64,000 bases of DNA from an uncultured Rothia sp. (GCF_916715725.1 NZ_CAKAPD010000010.1:1-64000), one strand, 5' to 3'. Positions 29,285 to 38,313 are shown, numbered from the stretch's first letter. Notes: a model not told the origin generated them from the letters alone. A program made the numbers and translations.

Positions 29285-29320
29285 GGGCGGGCACTCCCCC
29301 ACCAGGGAGAGCACCCGCCC
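29285..29320 (-). terminator. Terminator after dnaK-grpE
   Basis: GGGCGGGCACTCCC pairs with GGGAGAGCACCCGCCC (one bulge), about 35 bases past the grpE stop. The 357-base gap 29000-29356 also contains two copies of CAGGCAGAACAGCCC (about 29231 and 29258) and the dnaJ promoter; no gene. Confidence 0.72.
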
Positions 29321-29356
29321 GTCGTTAGTTATTCAGCCAATGCTTAGCCGACCACC

Positions 29357-29935
29357 TTACGGTGCGACAGCCACAGCCACCTGAGCGGTACGAACCACAC
29401 GGTCGTTCACGCGGTAGCCGTAACGCAGAACCATGGAGACATGATCCTCAGCCACCTCGTCGGTGGGCTGCTGCAGTACAGCTTCGTGGATGTTCGGGTC
29501 GAAGGCGTCGCCTACTTCACCGAAACGCTCCACGCCCTGCTTGCTGAGCAGCTCTTCGAGCTTGGTAGCGATGGAGGCGAAGGGGCCTTCCTGCAGGTCG
29601 CCGTGCTTGCGTGCGGCGTCGATATCATCGAGCACCGGCAGCAGTGCGGTCACCAGTTCACTGGTTACGAAGCCTCGCAGCTGCTCCTTTTCGCGAGCGG
29701 TGCGGTTCTTGAAGTTAGTGAACTCTGCCTGCAGGCGAAGCAGGGAGTCCAGGCGCTCCGCGGCGAGTGCCGCATCCGCAGATTCTGCTTCTACGGCGTC
29801 CTGGAGCTCAGCCTCGACAGCTTCCGCAGCTTCCTCGGGGCTTTCGACCGATTCAGCTTCGGGGTGGCCTTCCGCTGCGGGGGCGTTGAATGCCTCCTCC
29901 AGCGGGTCGGGGGTGACGTTTTCCTGCTCAGCCAT
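29357..29935 (-). CDS. grpE: GrpE nucleotide exchange factor
   Basis: A 192-aa co-chaperone that releases ADP from DnaK. The acidic, disordered N-terminus (to about 55) leads into the long dimerisation helix (RLDSLLRLQAEFTNFKNRTAREKEQ), a four-helix region (VLDDIDAARKHGDL) and the C-terminal beta domain with FDPNIHEAVLQQPTDE and VLRYGYRVNDRVVRTAQVAVA, all diagnostic. It follows dnaK with a 2-base gap, clearly the same transcript. Confidence 0.96.
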   Translation of the reverse strand: MAEQENVTPDPLEEAFNAPAAEGHPEAESVESPEEAAEAVEAELQDAVEAESADAALAAERLDSLLRLQAEFTNFKNRTAREKEQLRGFVTSELVTALLPVLDDIDAARKHGDLQEGPFASIATKLEELLSKQGVERFGEVGDAFDPNIHEAVLQQPTDEVAEDHVSMVLRYGYRVNDRVVRTAQVAVAVAP

Positions 29936-29937
29936 GA

Positions 29938-31770
29938 TTACTTCTTCTCGTCTTCGTCGATAACCTCGGCGTCGACAACGTCCTCATCAGCGGCGGGCTT
30001 GGACTCGGATGCCTCAGCCTGTGCTGCTGCGTAGAGTGCCTCGCCCAGCTTGGATCGGGATGCCTGCAGCTTCTCGAATGCGGACTTCACTGCTGCGTCG
30101 TCGTCGCCCTCGAGTGCCTTCTTCAGCTCGTCGACATCGCCCTGGACCTCGGTCTTGACGTTCTCGGGCAGCTTGTCGCCGTTCTCCTTCAGAAGCTTCT
30201 CAGTGGTGTATGCGACGGACTCGGCTTCGTTGCGGGTGTCAGCAGCCTCGCGGCGTGCCTTGTCCTGCTCAGCGTGTGCCTCTGCGTCCTTGACCATGCG
30301 GTCGATGTCGTCCTTGGAGAGGGAGGTGCCGCCGGTGATGGTCATGGACTGCTCAACGCCGGTGCCCTTGTCCTTTGCGGAGACGTGGACGATGCCGTTT
30401 GCGTCGATGTCGAAGGTAACCTCAATCTGGGGCACGCCACGGGGTGCGGGGGCGATGCCGGTCAGCTCGAAGGTACCCAGGTTCTTGTTGTCGCGAGTGA
30501 ACTCACGCTCACCCTGGAAGACCTGAATGGTCACGGAGGGCTGGTTGTCCTCTGCGGTGGTGAAGGTCTCGGAACGCTTGGTCGGGATTGCGGTGTTGCG
30601 CTCGATCAGCTTGGTCATCACGCCGCCCTTGGTCTCGATACCGAGGGAGAGGGGGGTGACGTCGATCAGCAGAACGTCCTTACGGTCGCCCTTCAGCACG
30701 CCTGCCTGCAGTGCTGCACCCATTGCCACGACCTCGTCGGGGTTCACACCCTTGTTGGGCTCGCGGCCGGTGAGCTCCTTGACGAGCTCAGCAACAGCGG
30801 GCATACGGGTGGAGCCACCGACCAGGATGACCTCAGAAATCTCGGAGATGGACACGCCAGCTTCCTTGATTACGTCGAGTACGGGCTTCTTGGTGCGCTC
30901 GAGCAGGTCGCGGGTCAGTTCCTCGAACTTTGCGCGGGTCAGCTTCTCATCCAGGTGGATGGGGCCCTCGGGGGTCACGGACAGGTACTGCAGGGAGATG
31001 TTGGTGCTAGAAGCGCTGGACAGCTCCTTCTTAGCCTGCTCAGCTGCTTCCTGCAGACGCTGCAGAGCAATCTTGTCCTTGGACAGGTCTGCGCCGGTGT
31101 TTGCCTTCACCTGTGCGAGCAGCCACTCGACGACGCGGTGGTCCCAGTCGTCACCACCGAGGCGGTTGTCACCGCTGGTTGCGCGAACCTGAATGGTGGA
31201 GAAGCCGTCGTCGTCCTTGCCAACTTCCAGCAGGGAGACGTCGAAGGTACCGCCACCGAGGTCGAAGACCAGGATGAGCTCGTCTTCCTTACCCTTGTCC
31301 AGGCCGTATGCCAGTGCTGCGGCGGTGGGCTCGTTGACGATACGCAGGACGTTCAGACCTGCAATCTCGCCGGCTTCCTTGGTTGCCTGACGCTCAGCGT
31401 CGTTGAAGTATGCGGGAACGGTGATGACGGCGTCGGTGACCTTGTCGTTCAGGAATGCCTCTGCGTCGCCCTTCAGCTTCATGAGGATACGAGCGGAGAT
31501 TTCCTGCGGGGTGTACTTCTTACCGTCGATCTCGGTGGTCCAGTCGGTGCCCATGTGGCGCTTGACGGAGGAGATGGTGCGGTCGACGTTGGTCACCGCC
31601 TGACGCTTTGCAACGCTACCGACCAGAACCTCGCCGTCCTTGGAGAATGCGACGACGGAGGGGGTGGTGCGGGTGCCCTCTGCGTTAGCGATGACGACCG
31701 GGTCGCCACCTTCCAGTGCTGCTACGACCGAGTTGGTGGTACCGAGGTCAATACCTACTGCACGTGCCAT
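29938..31770 (-). CDS. dnaK: Chaperone protein DnaK (Hsp70)
   Basis: 610 aa from MARAVGIDLGTTNS. The ATPase domain shows the phosphate-binding GIDLGTTNS, FDLGGGTFDVSLLE and VILVGGSTRMPAV motifs. The interdomain linker reads DVLLIDVTPLSLGIE. The substrate-binding domain and an alpha-helical lid follow, and the acidic tail ends EVIDEDEKK. An AAGGAG ribosome site stands 11 bases before this ATG; a GTG four codons upstream overlaps it and is less likely. First gene of dnaK-grpE, driven by a promoter bracketed by two HAIR operators. As well as folding proteins it should be the HspR co-repressor. Confidence 0.98.
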   Translation of the reverse strand: MARAVGIDLGTTNSVVAALEGGDPVVIANAEGTRTTPSVVAFSKDGEVLVGSVAKRQAVTNVDRTISSVKRHMGTDWTTEIDGKKYTPQEISARILMKLKGDAEAFLNDKVTDAVITVPAYFNDAERQATKEAGEIAGLNVLRIVNEPTAAALAYGLDKGKEDELILVFDLGGGTFDVSLLEVGKDDDGFSTIQVRATSGDNRLGGDDWDHRVVEWLLAQVKANTGADLSKDKIALQRLQEAAEQAKKELSSASSTNISLQYLSVTPEGPIHLDEKLTRAKFEELTRDLLERTKKPVLDVIKEAGVSISEISEVILVGGSTRMPAVAELVKELTGREPNKGVNPDEVVAMGAALQAGVLKGDRKDVLLIDVTPLSLGIETKGGVMTKLIERNTAIPTKRSETFTTAEDNQPSVTIQVFQGEREFTRDNKNLGTFELTGIAPAPRGVPQIEVTFDIDANGIVHVSAKDKGTGVEQSMTITGGTSLSKDDIDRMVKDAEAHAEQDKARREAADTRNEAESVAYTTEKLLKENGDKLPENVKTEVQGDVDELKKALEGDDDAAVKSAFEKLQASRSKLGEALYAAAQAEASESKPAADEDVVDAEVIDEDEKK

Positions 31771-31892
31771 ATGTTTATTCACTCCTTGTGATCAGTGCCC
31801 CGCTTCTTCTAACGCGAGGCGGGTTAGTTTGAAAGTTTTGGAGGCGAGGGTGCTGCGCGTGCCGCTCCGCGTGGGGTGGTCTGCGCGGCTCC

Positions 31893-31965
31893 CTTGAGCC
31901 CCATGTACTCAAGTATGCACCCTCCCGGAGGGACTGTCAATAGAGTTGAGCGAACTTTACTCAAC
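31893..31965 (-). promoter_or_regulatory. dnaK promoter bracketed by two HAIR operators
   Basis: Minus strand: -35 TTGACA (31940-31935), 17 bp, -10 CATACT (31917-31912). HAIR 1 at 31893-31913 (CTTGAGC-N7-ACTCAAG on plus) overlaps the -10. HAIR 2 at 31945-31965 (GTTGAGC-N7-ACTCAAC) lies just upstream of the -35. Both fit HspR control. Confidence 0.82.
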
Positions 31966-32497
31966 TTTTTTTCGCGAGTCTGTGTGAGGGGCGGGTTTTT
32001 CGGGGCTCTGGAGGGGTGTTTTGCGGGCGATTTTGGGGGTGGCGGCAAGGCGCGTATGGGCGGTTTTACCGCGAAATTCCGCGGTTTTTGAGTGGCGCGA
32101 GGGTGCGGCGCGGCGATTCAGCGCACGGCGGACAGCACCGAGCGCACGGGGCGAAAAAATTTTTAAAAATTTTTTAAAAGAGGGGTGGAAAACCCAAAAA
32201 TTGGGGTGCGGGAGGTGCCGGAAGGTGGTCTGGGCGCACCTTATATAGGGTGCGCGGGAAGATTTTTACGTCTGGAAGCTAGGCCTCTGGCAGCGTTGCT
32301 AGAACTGGAGTGAGACATTAGAGATTCACTCCCCTTATATATAGAGAGAATCTGTTTACTAGCTCCATCGCTCACTTTATGGAGGCATCTCCGCTTGTCC
32401 GACCCGTAATTCTCCAACCTTCACCTGTGGCTTGAGAGCACCCGCCTGCCGTATCCTGGTTACGACCATATCCTCTCAAAGTAGAAAGGAAACTCCG
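31966..32497. other. Intergenic region between dnaK promoter and pentapeptide-repeat island
   Basis: No gene recognised. It contains an A/T block at 32154-32178 (AAAAAATTTTTAAAAATTTT), a palindrome GCGCACC-TTATATA-GGGTGCGC at 32234-32255, and an AT-rich promoter-like stretch TTATATATAG near 32334. A TATCCT at 32452-32457, about 40 bases before the next gene, is the best -10 for it. Confidence 0.55.
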
Positions 32498-34006
32498 ATG
32501 CAAGAGCAAAGTAGCCCAACACCTACTGACAACCATAGATTGAACAGTGCACCCAAAAGCAAAACCGCCAAATATAAATCTACGAGAATACCGGGATGGA
32601 TTTTAGCCATCGCCCTAATCACCTATGGCCTAATCTCAAAATTTCAAGATTTGCTAAAAAATGCACCAATTCCATTTAAATATGATTTTTTAAACATATT
32701 AATACTCTCCATTCTATTAGTATTTTTCATAATATATATGTTAGTACTTCAAAATAATTCAAAATTAAAATCTAAAAAACTTATAGAATACCTACTTAAA
32801 GATCTAAAATACCTCATTCTCCCCACGGGATTTATTTTTGCGATATTTTCATCGCTAGACCTAAAATGGTTTAGCGATTTCTCCGGATTTGTTTCTGGAT
32901 TTCTTGGCATCTTTGGAGTCTTAAAGAGACCATCAAACAACTACACACAGCTCCATGAGCGAGCCGAAACTCTTGTGAATAATTTAAAGAGTGAAAACTA
33001 CTATTCAAGAATTCACGCTATTCAAGACCTTGCATCTATTGCAGATGACTGGATCAGAACCCCTGATATCCCAGAAGAACAGGCTCATAATAATGGGAAG
33101 AATATTATAAATATTTTATGCGAGTATATTCGTTCACCTTTCCCGTTGGCGCAAAAAGCAATAATTCTTAGTGTTGACACACCTCCTGCTGACTACGCAG
33201 GAGACTTCTTCGCAGACCAGGCAACCTTTCGCGAAGAACAGGAAGTACGCCGAACTATTTTTACTGAAATGAGCAAGCGCGGCAGCACTTTCACCAAAAA
33301 CGAAGAGGGGGATATGATTCCTAGCCTGGGTGAATGGAGCGAATTTGAATTCGATTTCAGTCACGCGCCTATTTTCTATCCTCTCAGGGAGGTTAAATTT
33401 ACTAACGCGAACTTTAATAACGCAAAATTCTACGGCCACACAGACTTATCCCACAGTCAATTTTATGGAGAGGCAAATATACAGCACGTAGATTTTTGTG
33501 GACCTACACTATTTGACTACACCTATTTTCACAATGGATTAAATTTATCATTCTCGCATTTTCACATGAAAGCAGGGATAACAAGCTCTGTTGTGCGCGA
33601 AAAAGGAATCTTCTGTGAAACTCATTTCCACAAAGAAGCATTTTTTAGCGATACTGATTTCTTACCTGAAGGAAGTGCTAATTTCTCCTTTACCAAATTC
33701 CACCAACGAACAGTTTTTAACAATACAAATTTCCATGGAGAAGCAATATTTTCTGCTGACTTCATGTCATCAACAACTTTTGAAGGGGCTTATTTTGAGG
33801 TCGAGCCCAACTTCGAGTACTCATACTTCTCAGATAAAGAAGAACACAATTTTGAAACCAGAGAATCTAGCCCATATCATATTAAAACCGAAGCAAAAAA
33901 CCATGAAGGAAAACTGATTAAATTACCTATTGGGGCCGGTATCTATACCTCCAATGTGGAAAAAAATTTACCTTCTAATAATTCTAAAAATCCCCCAGAA
34001 CTATAA
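32498..34006 (+). CDS. Membrane-anchored pentapeptide-repeat protein 1
   Basis: 502 aa, strongly AT-rich. Three, perhaps four, hydrophobic segments (about 31-48, 64-84, 105-122, 125-140) are followed by a shared helical domain (YSRIHAIQDLASIADDWI, YIRSPFPLAQ, DQATFREEQEVRRTIF; about 165-250) and then degenerate pentapeptide repeats with Phe every five or ten residues (FTNANFNNAKFYG, FCGPTLFDYTYF). A C-terminal LPIGAGIY element is shared with its paralogues. Such repeats form a right-handed beta-helix that usually mediates protein binding; members can mimic DNA or bind gyrase. AAAGGAA precedes the ATG. First of three tandem paralogues. Role unknown. Confidence 0.8.
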   Translation: MQEQSSPTPTDNHRLNSAPKSKTAKYKSTRIPGWILAIALITYGLISKFQDLLKNAPIPFKYDFLNILILSILLVFFIIYMLVLQNNSKLKSKKLIEYLLKDLKYLILPTGFIFAIFSSLDLKWFSDFSGFVSGFLGIFGVLKRPSNNYTQLHERAETLVNNLKSENYYSRIHAIQDLASIADDWIRTPDIPEEQAHNNGKNIINILCEYIRSPFPLAQKAIILSVDTPPADYAGDFFADQATFREEQEVRRTIFTEMSKRGSTFTKNEEGDMIPSLGEWSEFEFDFSHAPIFYPLREVKFTNANFNNAKFYGHTDLSHSQFYGEANIQHVDFCGPTLFDYTYFHNGLNLSFSHFHMKAGITSSVVREKGIFCETHFHKEAFFSDTDFLPEGSANFSFTKFHQRTVFNNTNFHGEAIFSADFMSSTTFEGAYFEVEPNFEYSYFSDKEEHNFETRESSPYHIKTEAKNHEGKLIKLPIGAGIYTSNVEKNLPSNNSKNPPEL

Positions 34007-34034
34007 ATATATTTATAGTTAATCTAAACTGGAT

Positions 34035-34075
34035 AAGCCCCATCTGCACCTCTCGTGCAGACGGGGCTTCTTCTT
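34035..34075 (+). terminator. Terminator of pentapeptide gene 1
   Basis: AAGCCCC...TCTGCAC pairs with GTGCAGA...GGGGCTT, followed by CTTCTTTT: a classical rho-independent site. Confidence 0.9.
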
Positions 34076-34157
34076 TTAACCAGCGCGAGCGCGCCAGGGT
34101 GGGGTCCTCCCCTATGCTGGATATAAGCCAGCACCGGAGCAGGAAGGGCACACCGCC

Positions 34158-36227
34158 ATGAACCTCAACAAACTCTTCACCGCGCTACGGCAACGCACAA
34201 ACGCCCCGGCACGCAACCAGCAGGCCGGGCGGCACGAACGCTACACGCACGCCCTCGAACAATTCCTCGACGGGCACCAGCCCGCCGTACGCCTCCGCGG
34301 GGTCTACACGCTCGCAAACCTCGCAGACGAATGGCTCACCGATACATCCCTCCCCAAGCAAGTACGCCGCGAAGAAGCCCAGACCATCATCGACGCGCTG
34401 ACCGGGTGCATCCGCACGCCCTACCCCCTCGCACAGAACCGGCAGGTCCTAGAAGCAGACGAAGCCCCCGAAGGCTACAAAGGCGACTTTACCCACGATC
34501 AGGAGGCACTACGCGAAGAGCAGCTGGTACGCCGCACAGTCTTCATGGAGTTCAGCCGCCGTCTCGCCGCCGTCGCCGAGAGCCCCGAAAAAGACAAAGC
34601 GGAAGACCAGCACGCAGTACCGTCGGTATCACCCATGTGGGCTGATTTGCGCTTCGACTTTAGTGGCGCACCCATCTTCTACCCGCTTGGGCAGCTGCAC
34701 TTTCAGAACGCCGATTTCGCTTCCGCAACCTTCTACGGTCCGACAGATTTCGCCTCCGCAACCTTCCACGGTGACACCAGCTTCTCGGCGGCGCAGTTCA
34801 CGGCCGACGCATCCTTCCATGGCGCGAACTTCAACGACTGGGTGGGTTTCAGCGCCGCACACTTCGCGAGCGCGGCAGAGTTCAGCGGGGCACATTTTGC
34901 GGACGCGGCAAGCTTCGCGACCGTAACCTTCACCGGCGAGGCTGGCTTCTCAGACGCGCTCTTCTCGGCTGCGGCTGACTTCGCGGTATCCGCTTTCAAG
35001 TCCGATGCCGACTTCTCACGCTTGAACACCGCAGGCATAGCCAGCTTCGCGGCGGTCACCTTTGACGGAAAGGCAGTGTTCACCGCCTCCACGTTCCACG
35101 ATGAAGCGCACTTCGCCGCGTCGGTCTTCAACCGCCCGGCGGTGTTCTCCAAGTCGCTGTTCGGCGGGGCCGCGCGCTTTGCCGGTGTAGTCACCAAGCA
35201 GTCCGCAATGTTCAGCAAGGTACGCTTTGCGAGCGCGGCGGACTTTAGCGGGGCGTCCTTCACGCAGTACGAGGATTTTGGTGGGGCGCGGTTCGACGGC
35301 GACGCCACGTTCAGCCGGGCGTCTTTTATTGCGCTTCCAAGGACGCGCTATGAGATGGACTTCCCGCAGCACGCGAACTTCGATAACGTGGCCTTCGCGC
35401 AGGATGCCGACTTTAGTGAGGCGACGTTCACGGCGCATGTCGGTTTCTACAAGGCGACGTTCGCGCGGGCGGTGAGCTTCAACGGGGCGAGCTTTGAGGG
35501 CGCCTACTTCGCGGATGCGACGTTCGGTCATGGCGCGGACTTTGCCTCTTCGACGTTCAACCATAGTGCGAGCTTCGACCATGCAACTTTCAACGCTAAT
35601 GCGGAATTCCATGAGGCATCTTTTGGAGGGCACGCTGACTTCCGCGATGTTGCGTTTGCGGCGGATGTGAGGTTTAGCGGCGCATCCTTTGGCAGTAATG
35701 CGGGGTTCTGCATGGCGTCTTTCGGCGGTAATGCGAGCTTCTTTAGGACGGATTTTGCGGGGACTGCAGAGTTCCGTGAGGCGATCTTTGAGGGGTATGC
35801 CGGGTTCAGCACGGCGGCTTTCAGCGCTGATGCCAACTTCAGCGGAGTTGCGTTTGAGCAGCTCTCTTGGTTCGCTGATGCGACCTTCGAGGCAGGCGCG
35901 GAGTTCGCTGGGGCAACCTTTATGGGCGCTGCAGATTTCTGCAATGTGTCTTTCGTGAAGACCCCGCCGGTCTTCGCAGCTGAAAATGCTGACTCGGGTG
36001 AGGTGTACCGGGCTCGGTTCACTGCTTTACCTGCCGGTTCGGATTCTGCCGGTCAGGAGGCGCATAACTTCACAGTGTATGAGGGTAGCCAGCCTATTCC
36101 ACTGGGTACAGCTGAGCTTCTTAATAGAACGTTCGTTCTCCCTCTCGGGGCGGTGCTGTACGACCCGGCTTCCTGGGATAAACGCCGGAAGGAATACACG
36201 CGCATGAGTGAGCCTGCGCAGTATTAA
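34158..36227 (+). CDS. Soluble pentapeptide-repeat protein 2 (GC-rich)
   Basis: 689 aa with no membrane segment. The N-terminal part (RYTHALEQF...VRLRGVYTLANLADEWL, CIRTPYPLAQ, REEQLVRRTVF) is the same helical domain as in the two flanking genes. From about 165 to 615 there are some 80 or more consecutive pentads of the A-x-F-x-x type (ADFASATFYG, ASFHGANF), a very long beta-helix. The C-terminal LPLGAVLYDPASWDKRRKEYT is conserved with paralogue 3. Unlike its AT-rich neighbours it is GC-rich with host-like codons. A -10-like TATGCT lies about 40 bases upstream and GGAAGGG before the ATG. Function unknown. Confidence 0.82.
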   Translation: MNLNKLFTALRQRTNAPARNQQAGRHERYTHALEQFLDGHQPAVRLRGVYTLANLADEWLTDTSLPKQVRREEAQTIIDALTGCIRTPYPLAQNRQVLEADEAPEGYKGDFTHDQEALREEQLVRRTVFMEFSRRLAAVAESPEKDKAEDQHAVPSVSPMWADLRFDFSGAPIFYPLGQLHFQNADFASATFYGPTDFASATFHGDTSFSAAQFTADASFHGANFNDWVGFSAAHFASAAEFSGAHFADAASFATVTFTGEAGFSDALFSAAADFAVSAFKSDADFSRLNTAGIASFAAVTFDGKAVFTASTFHDEAHFAASVFNRPAVFSKSLFGGAARFAGVVTKQSAMFSKVRFASAADFSGASFTQYEDFGGARFDGDATFSRASFIALPRTRYEMDFPQHANFDNVAFAQDADFSEATFTAHVGFYKATFARAVSFNGASFEGAYFADATFGHGADFASSTFNHSASFDHATFNANAEFHEASFGGHADFRDVAFAADVRFSGASFGSNAGFCMASFGGNASFFRTDFAGTAEFREAIFEGYAGFSTAAFSADANFSGVAFEQLSWFADATFEAGAEFAGATFMGAADFCNVSFVKTPPVFAAENADSGEVYRARFTALPAGSDSAGQEAHNFTVYEGSQPIPLGTAELLNRTFVLPLGAVLYDPASWDKRRKEYTRMSEPAQY

Positions 36228-36231
36228 CGCG

Positions 36232-36264
36232 AGGCCCCGCCACGTTGAATATGTGACGGGGCCT
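36232..36264 (+). terminator. Terminator of pentapeptide gene 2
   Basis: AGGCCCCG pairs with CGGGGCCT (inner CAC/GTG), followed by TCGTTT, four bases after the stop codon. Confidence 0.82.
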
Positions 36265-36352
36265 TCGTTTATGACCGATAGAAGCGCAGGTCAGACAGTT
36301 TTGCACTATGCTGAAAGGTAGCCGTTCCTCTCAGCGAAGACAGGAGAAAACA

Positions 36353-37936
36353 TTGCCAAACAACGAAGCTTTATCAGGGCAACGGGGCAAAGCCTCATCT
36401 CGTTTCAAAACATGGCTCAGAGAAAAATATCCACGTGTGTATGGGTTCTTCTTCTCCGAAACGCCATTTTATATTCATCATTTCTTTGGGCTCCTTGTAA
36501 GCCTTGGATTCCTCGGGGGATTCCTTGCGCTTACAGTCCCTCTGTGGAAATCCTGGAATAGCGTTCCATTCCTTGGATTGCTTATCCCAGCAGCGTCGAC
36601 AGACTACTCAGAGCCAAAAGCAATTGCAGACCTTCGTCTACACATTCTCTACATTACTGGCGGCATCATCGCTATTTTGACTCTTCTACAGACTAATTGG
36701 AAGAATCAGGTCGACCGTCGCAAGGTCGAGGCTGATATCAAGAAAAACGAACAAGACGCAGAGAAGAACGAGCGCGACCACATCCGCCAGGTATATGCTG
36801 AACGCCGTAGCCGCTACACCAAGGCTGTAGAGCAACTTGCAGACGCTAAAGCATCAGTCCGTATAGGTGGTATCTATACCCTTGTTGGCTTGGTTGATGA
36901 ATGGCTTGCTGATAGTACTCTCGAGTTAGAGGAACAACAAAAAGAAGGGCAGGTTATTATCAATAACCTCTGCGCTTATATCCGCTCACCTTTCCTTTTA
37001 GCTACGAACCGAGCTATCTTTGAAGCAGACGATATCCCGGAAGAATTTTCTGAAAAATTATTGCTGGACCAAGCCAACTTTCATGAGGAGCAAGAAGTTC
37101 GCCAAACAATCTTTAATGAAATAAGCTTAAGAGTCGAAAGAAATACGTCATCCACTTCATTACAAGAAAAAACACTTTGGGGAAGCTTCACATTTAATTT
37201 CTCAAGGTCAACAATATTCTATCCTCTTGACGAAATTAACTTCATGAATGCCAATTTCTCAGATTCCAAATTTATTGGTGAAGCAAATTTTCGATTTTCA
37301 AAATTCTGGGGAGAATCAAAATTCAATAAATCGTCATTCTGTGGGTATGCAGATTTCTGCGGAAGTCAATTTCAAGGTCCCGCAAAATTCATCCACTCCA
37401 CCTTCCAAGAGAATACATGGTTCAATGGAGCTAAATTCAAAAATTCCGCTATCTTTGGAGGCTCTAATTTCCTCCAAATTACTGAATTTCTCGAGGTGTT
37501 GTTCCATGGCGAAACAAACTTTAGCGGAGTAGATTTTTTCGATACAACAATTTTCTCTAACGCCAAATTTTCAAAAGATACTGACTTTAGCGGAACAATT
37601 TTTCATGAACTGCTATTCTTTGCAGGGGCCCGCTTCGATAAATATTCTAGCTTCTACAAAACGACATTCTTGGGAGATACAACATTTTTTAAAACAGAAT
37701 TCGCCACACCTACAACATTTAACGACGCTCAGTTTAGCTATACTAAAAAACACACCTTTAGTGAAAAGCAAACAATATCATGCGGCAATGTTCCACTAGG
37801 ATTTTCCACCATACTCACCCAAGATAAAAAATTCCTCTCTCGTGCTATTATCCCAGCAGGATCAATATTGATATCGCCGACATCTTGGGATGAAGAACTA
37901 GGAGATTATACCCATCTAGGCAGCCCCGCATTATAG
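36353..37936 (+). CDS. Membrane-anchored pentapeptide-repeat protein 3
   Basis: 527 aa from a TTG start. AGGAG lies six bases before the TTG, whereas the upstream ATG at 36308 has no ribosome site and overlaps the -10 box TATGCT (36307-36312), which has the same sequence and similar placement as that of gene 2. Two membrane helices (about 38-60 and 92-112) lead into a charged coiled coil (QVDRRKVEADIKKNEQDAEK) and the shared domain RYTKAVEQLAD...VRIGGIYTLVGLVDEWL. About 45 Phe-centred pentads and the C-terminal IPAGSILISPTSWD follow. AT-rich relative to the chromosome. The coiled coil/VRxGGIYTL part is widespread in actinobacterial pentapeptide proteins of unknown role. Confidence 0.78.
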   Translation: MPNNEALSGQRGKASSRFKTWLREKYPRVYGFFFSETPFYIHHFFGLLVSLGFLGGFLALTVPLWKSWNSVPFLGLLIPAASTDYSEPKAIADLRLHILYITGGIIAILTLLQTNWKNQVDRRKVEADIKKNEQDAEKNERDHIRQVYAERRSRYTKAVEQLADAKASVRIGGIYTLVGLVDEWLADSTLELEEQQKEGQVIINNLCAYIRSPFLLATNRAIFEADDIPEEFSEKLLLDQANFHEEQEVRQTIFNEISLRVERNTSSTSLQEKTLWGSFTFNFSRSTIFYPLDEINFMNANFSDSKFIGEANFRFSKFWGESKFNKSSFCGYADFCGSQFQGPAKFIHSTFQENTWFNGAKFKNSAIFGGSNFLQITEFLEVLFHGETNFSGVDFFDTTIFSNAKFSKDTDFSGTIFHELLFFAGARFDKYSSFYKTTFLGDTTFFKTEFATPTTFNDAQFSYTKKHTFSEKQTISCGNVPLGFSTILTQDKKFLSRAIIPAGSILISPTSWDEELGDYTHLGSPAL

Positions 37937-38066
37937 ACCTTTATTTCTCAAGCAATCAGCTGCCAAAGGCATAAAATTTTACCTTCTGTAAAATAAAGGA
38001 TTTTATGAATCTATAAATTGCGTAAAACCCTGTTTCTCCACTCACCACTAAAAGGATTTTATTTTA

Positions 38067-38210
38067 ATGATAAAAATATTTTCAAAACTAAATTGCATCA
38101 AGAAATTAAATCTTCGTGTAAGCAGAATCGATCTCAGCCCGCCGGATAAAGAGAATAAGAGGGACATCAAGAGGAATGACTACTCAGAACCAGCGGAAGA
38201 TTCTGAATAA
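38067..38210 (+). CDS. Possible 47-aa small protein
   Basis: MIKIFSKLNCIKKLNLRVSR then a charged, acidic C-terminus ending YSEPAEDSE. AAAGGA lies ten bases before the ATG. The first half is basic and amphipathic, the second hydrophilic; no transmembrane span. It could be a real small gene of the island or the remnant of a larger AT-rich one. No homologue is recognised. Confidence 0.3.
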   Translation: MIKIFSKLNCIKKLNLRVSRIDLSPPDKENKRDIKRNDYSEPAEDSE

Positions 38211-38313
38211 TGTGTGCAGAGGCCCCGCCGACCCTTCGTCCCATGGGGGCAAGTCTTTGCTGTGCTGTTCTCCTGACAGTGAATAAGCCTCACGAGATCT
38301 GATGGTTTTAAAA

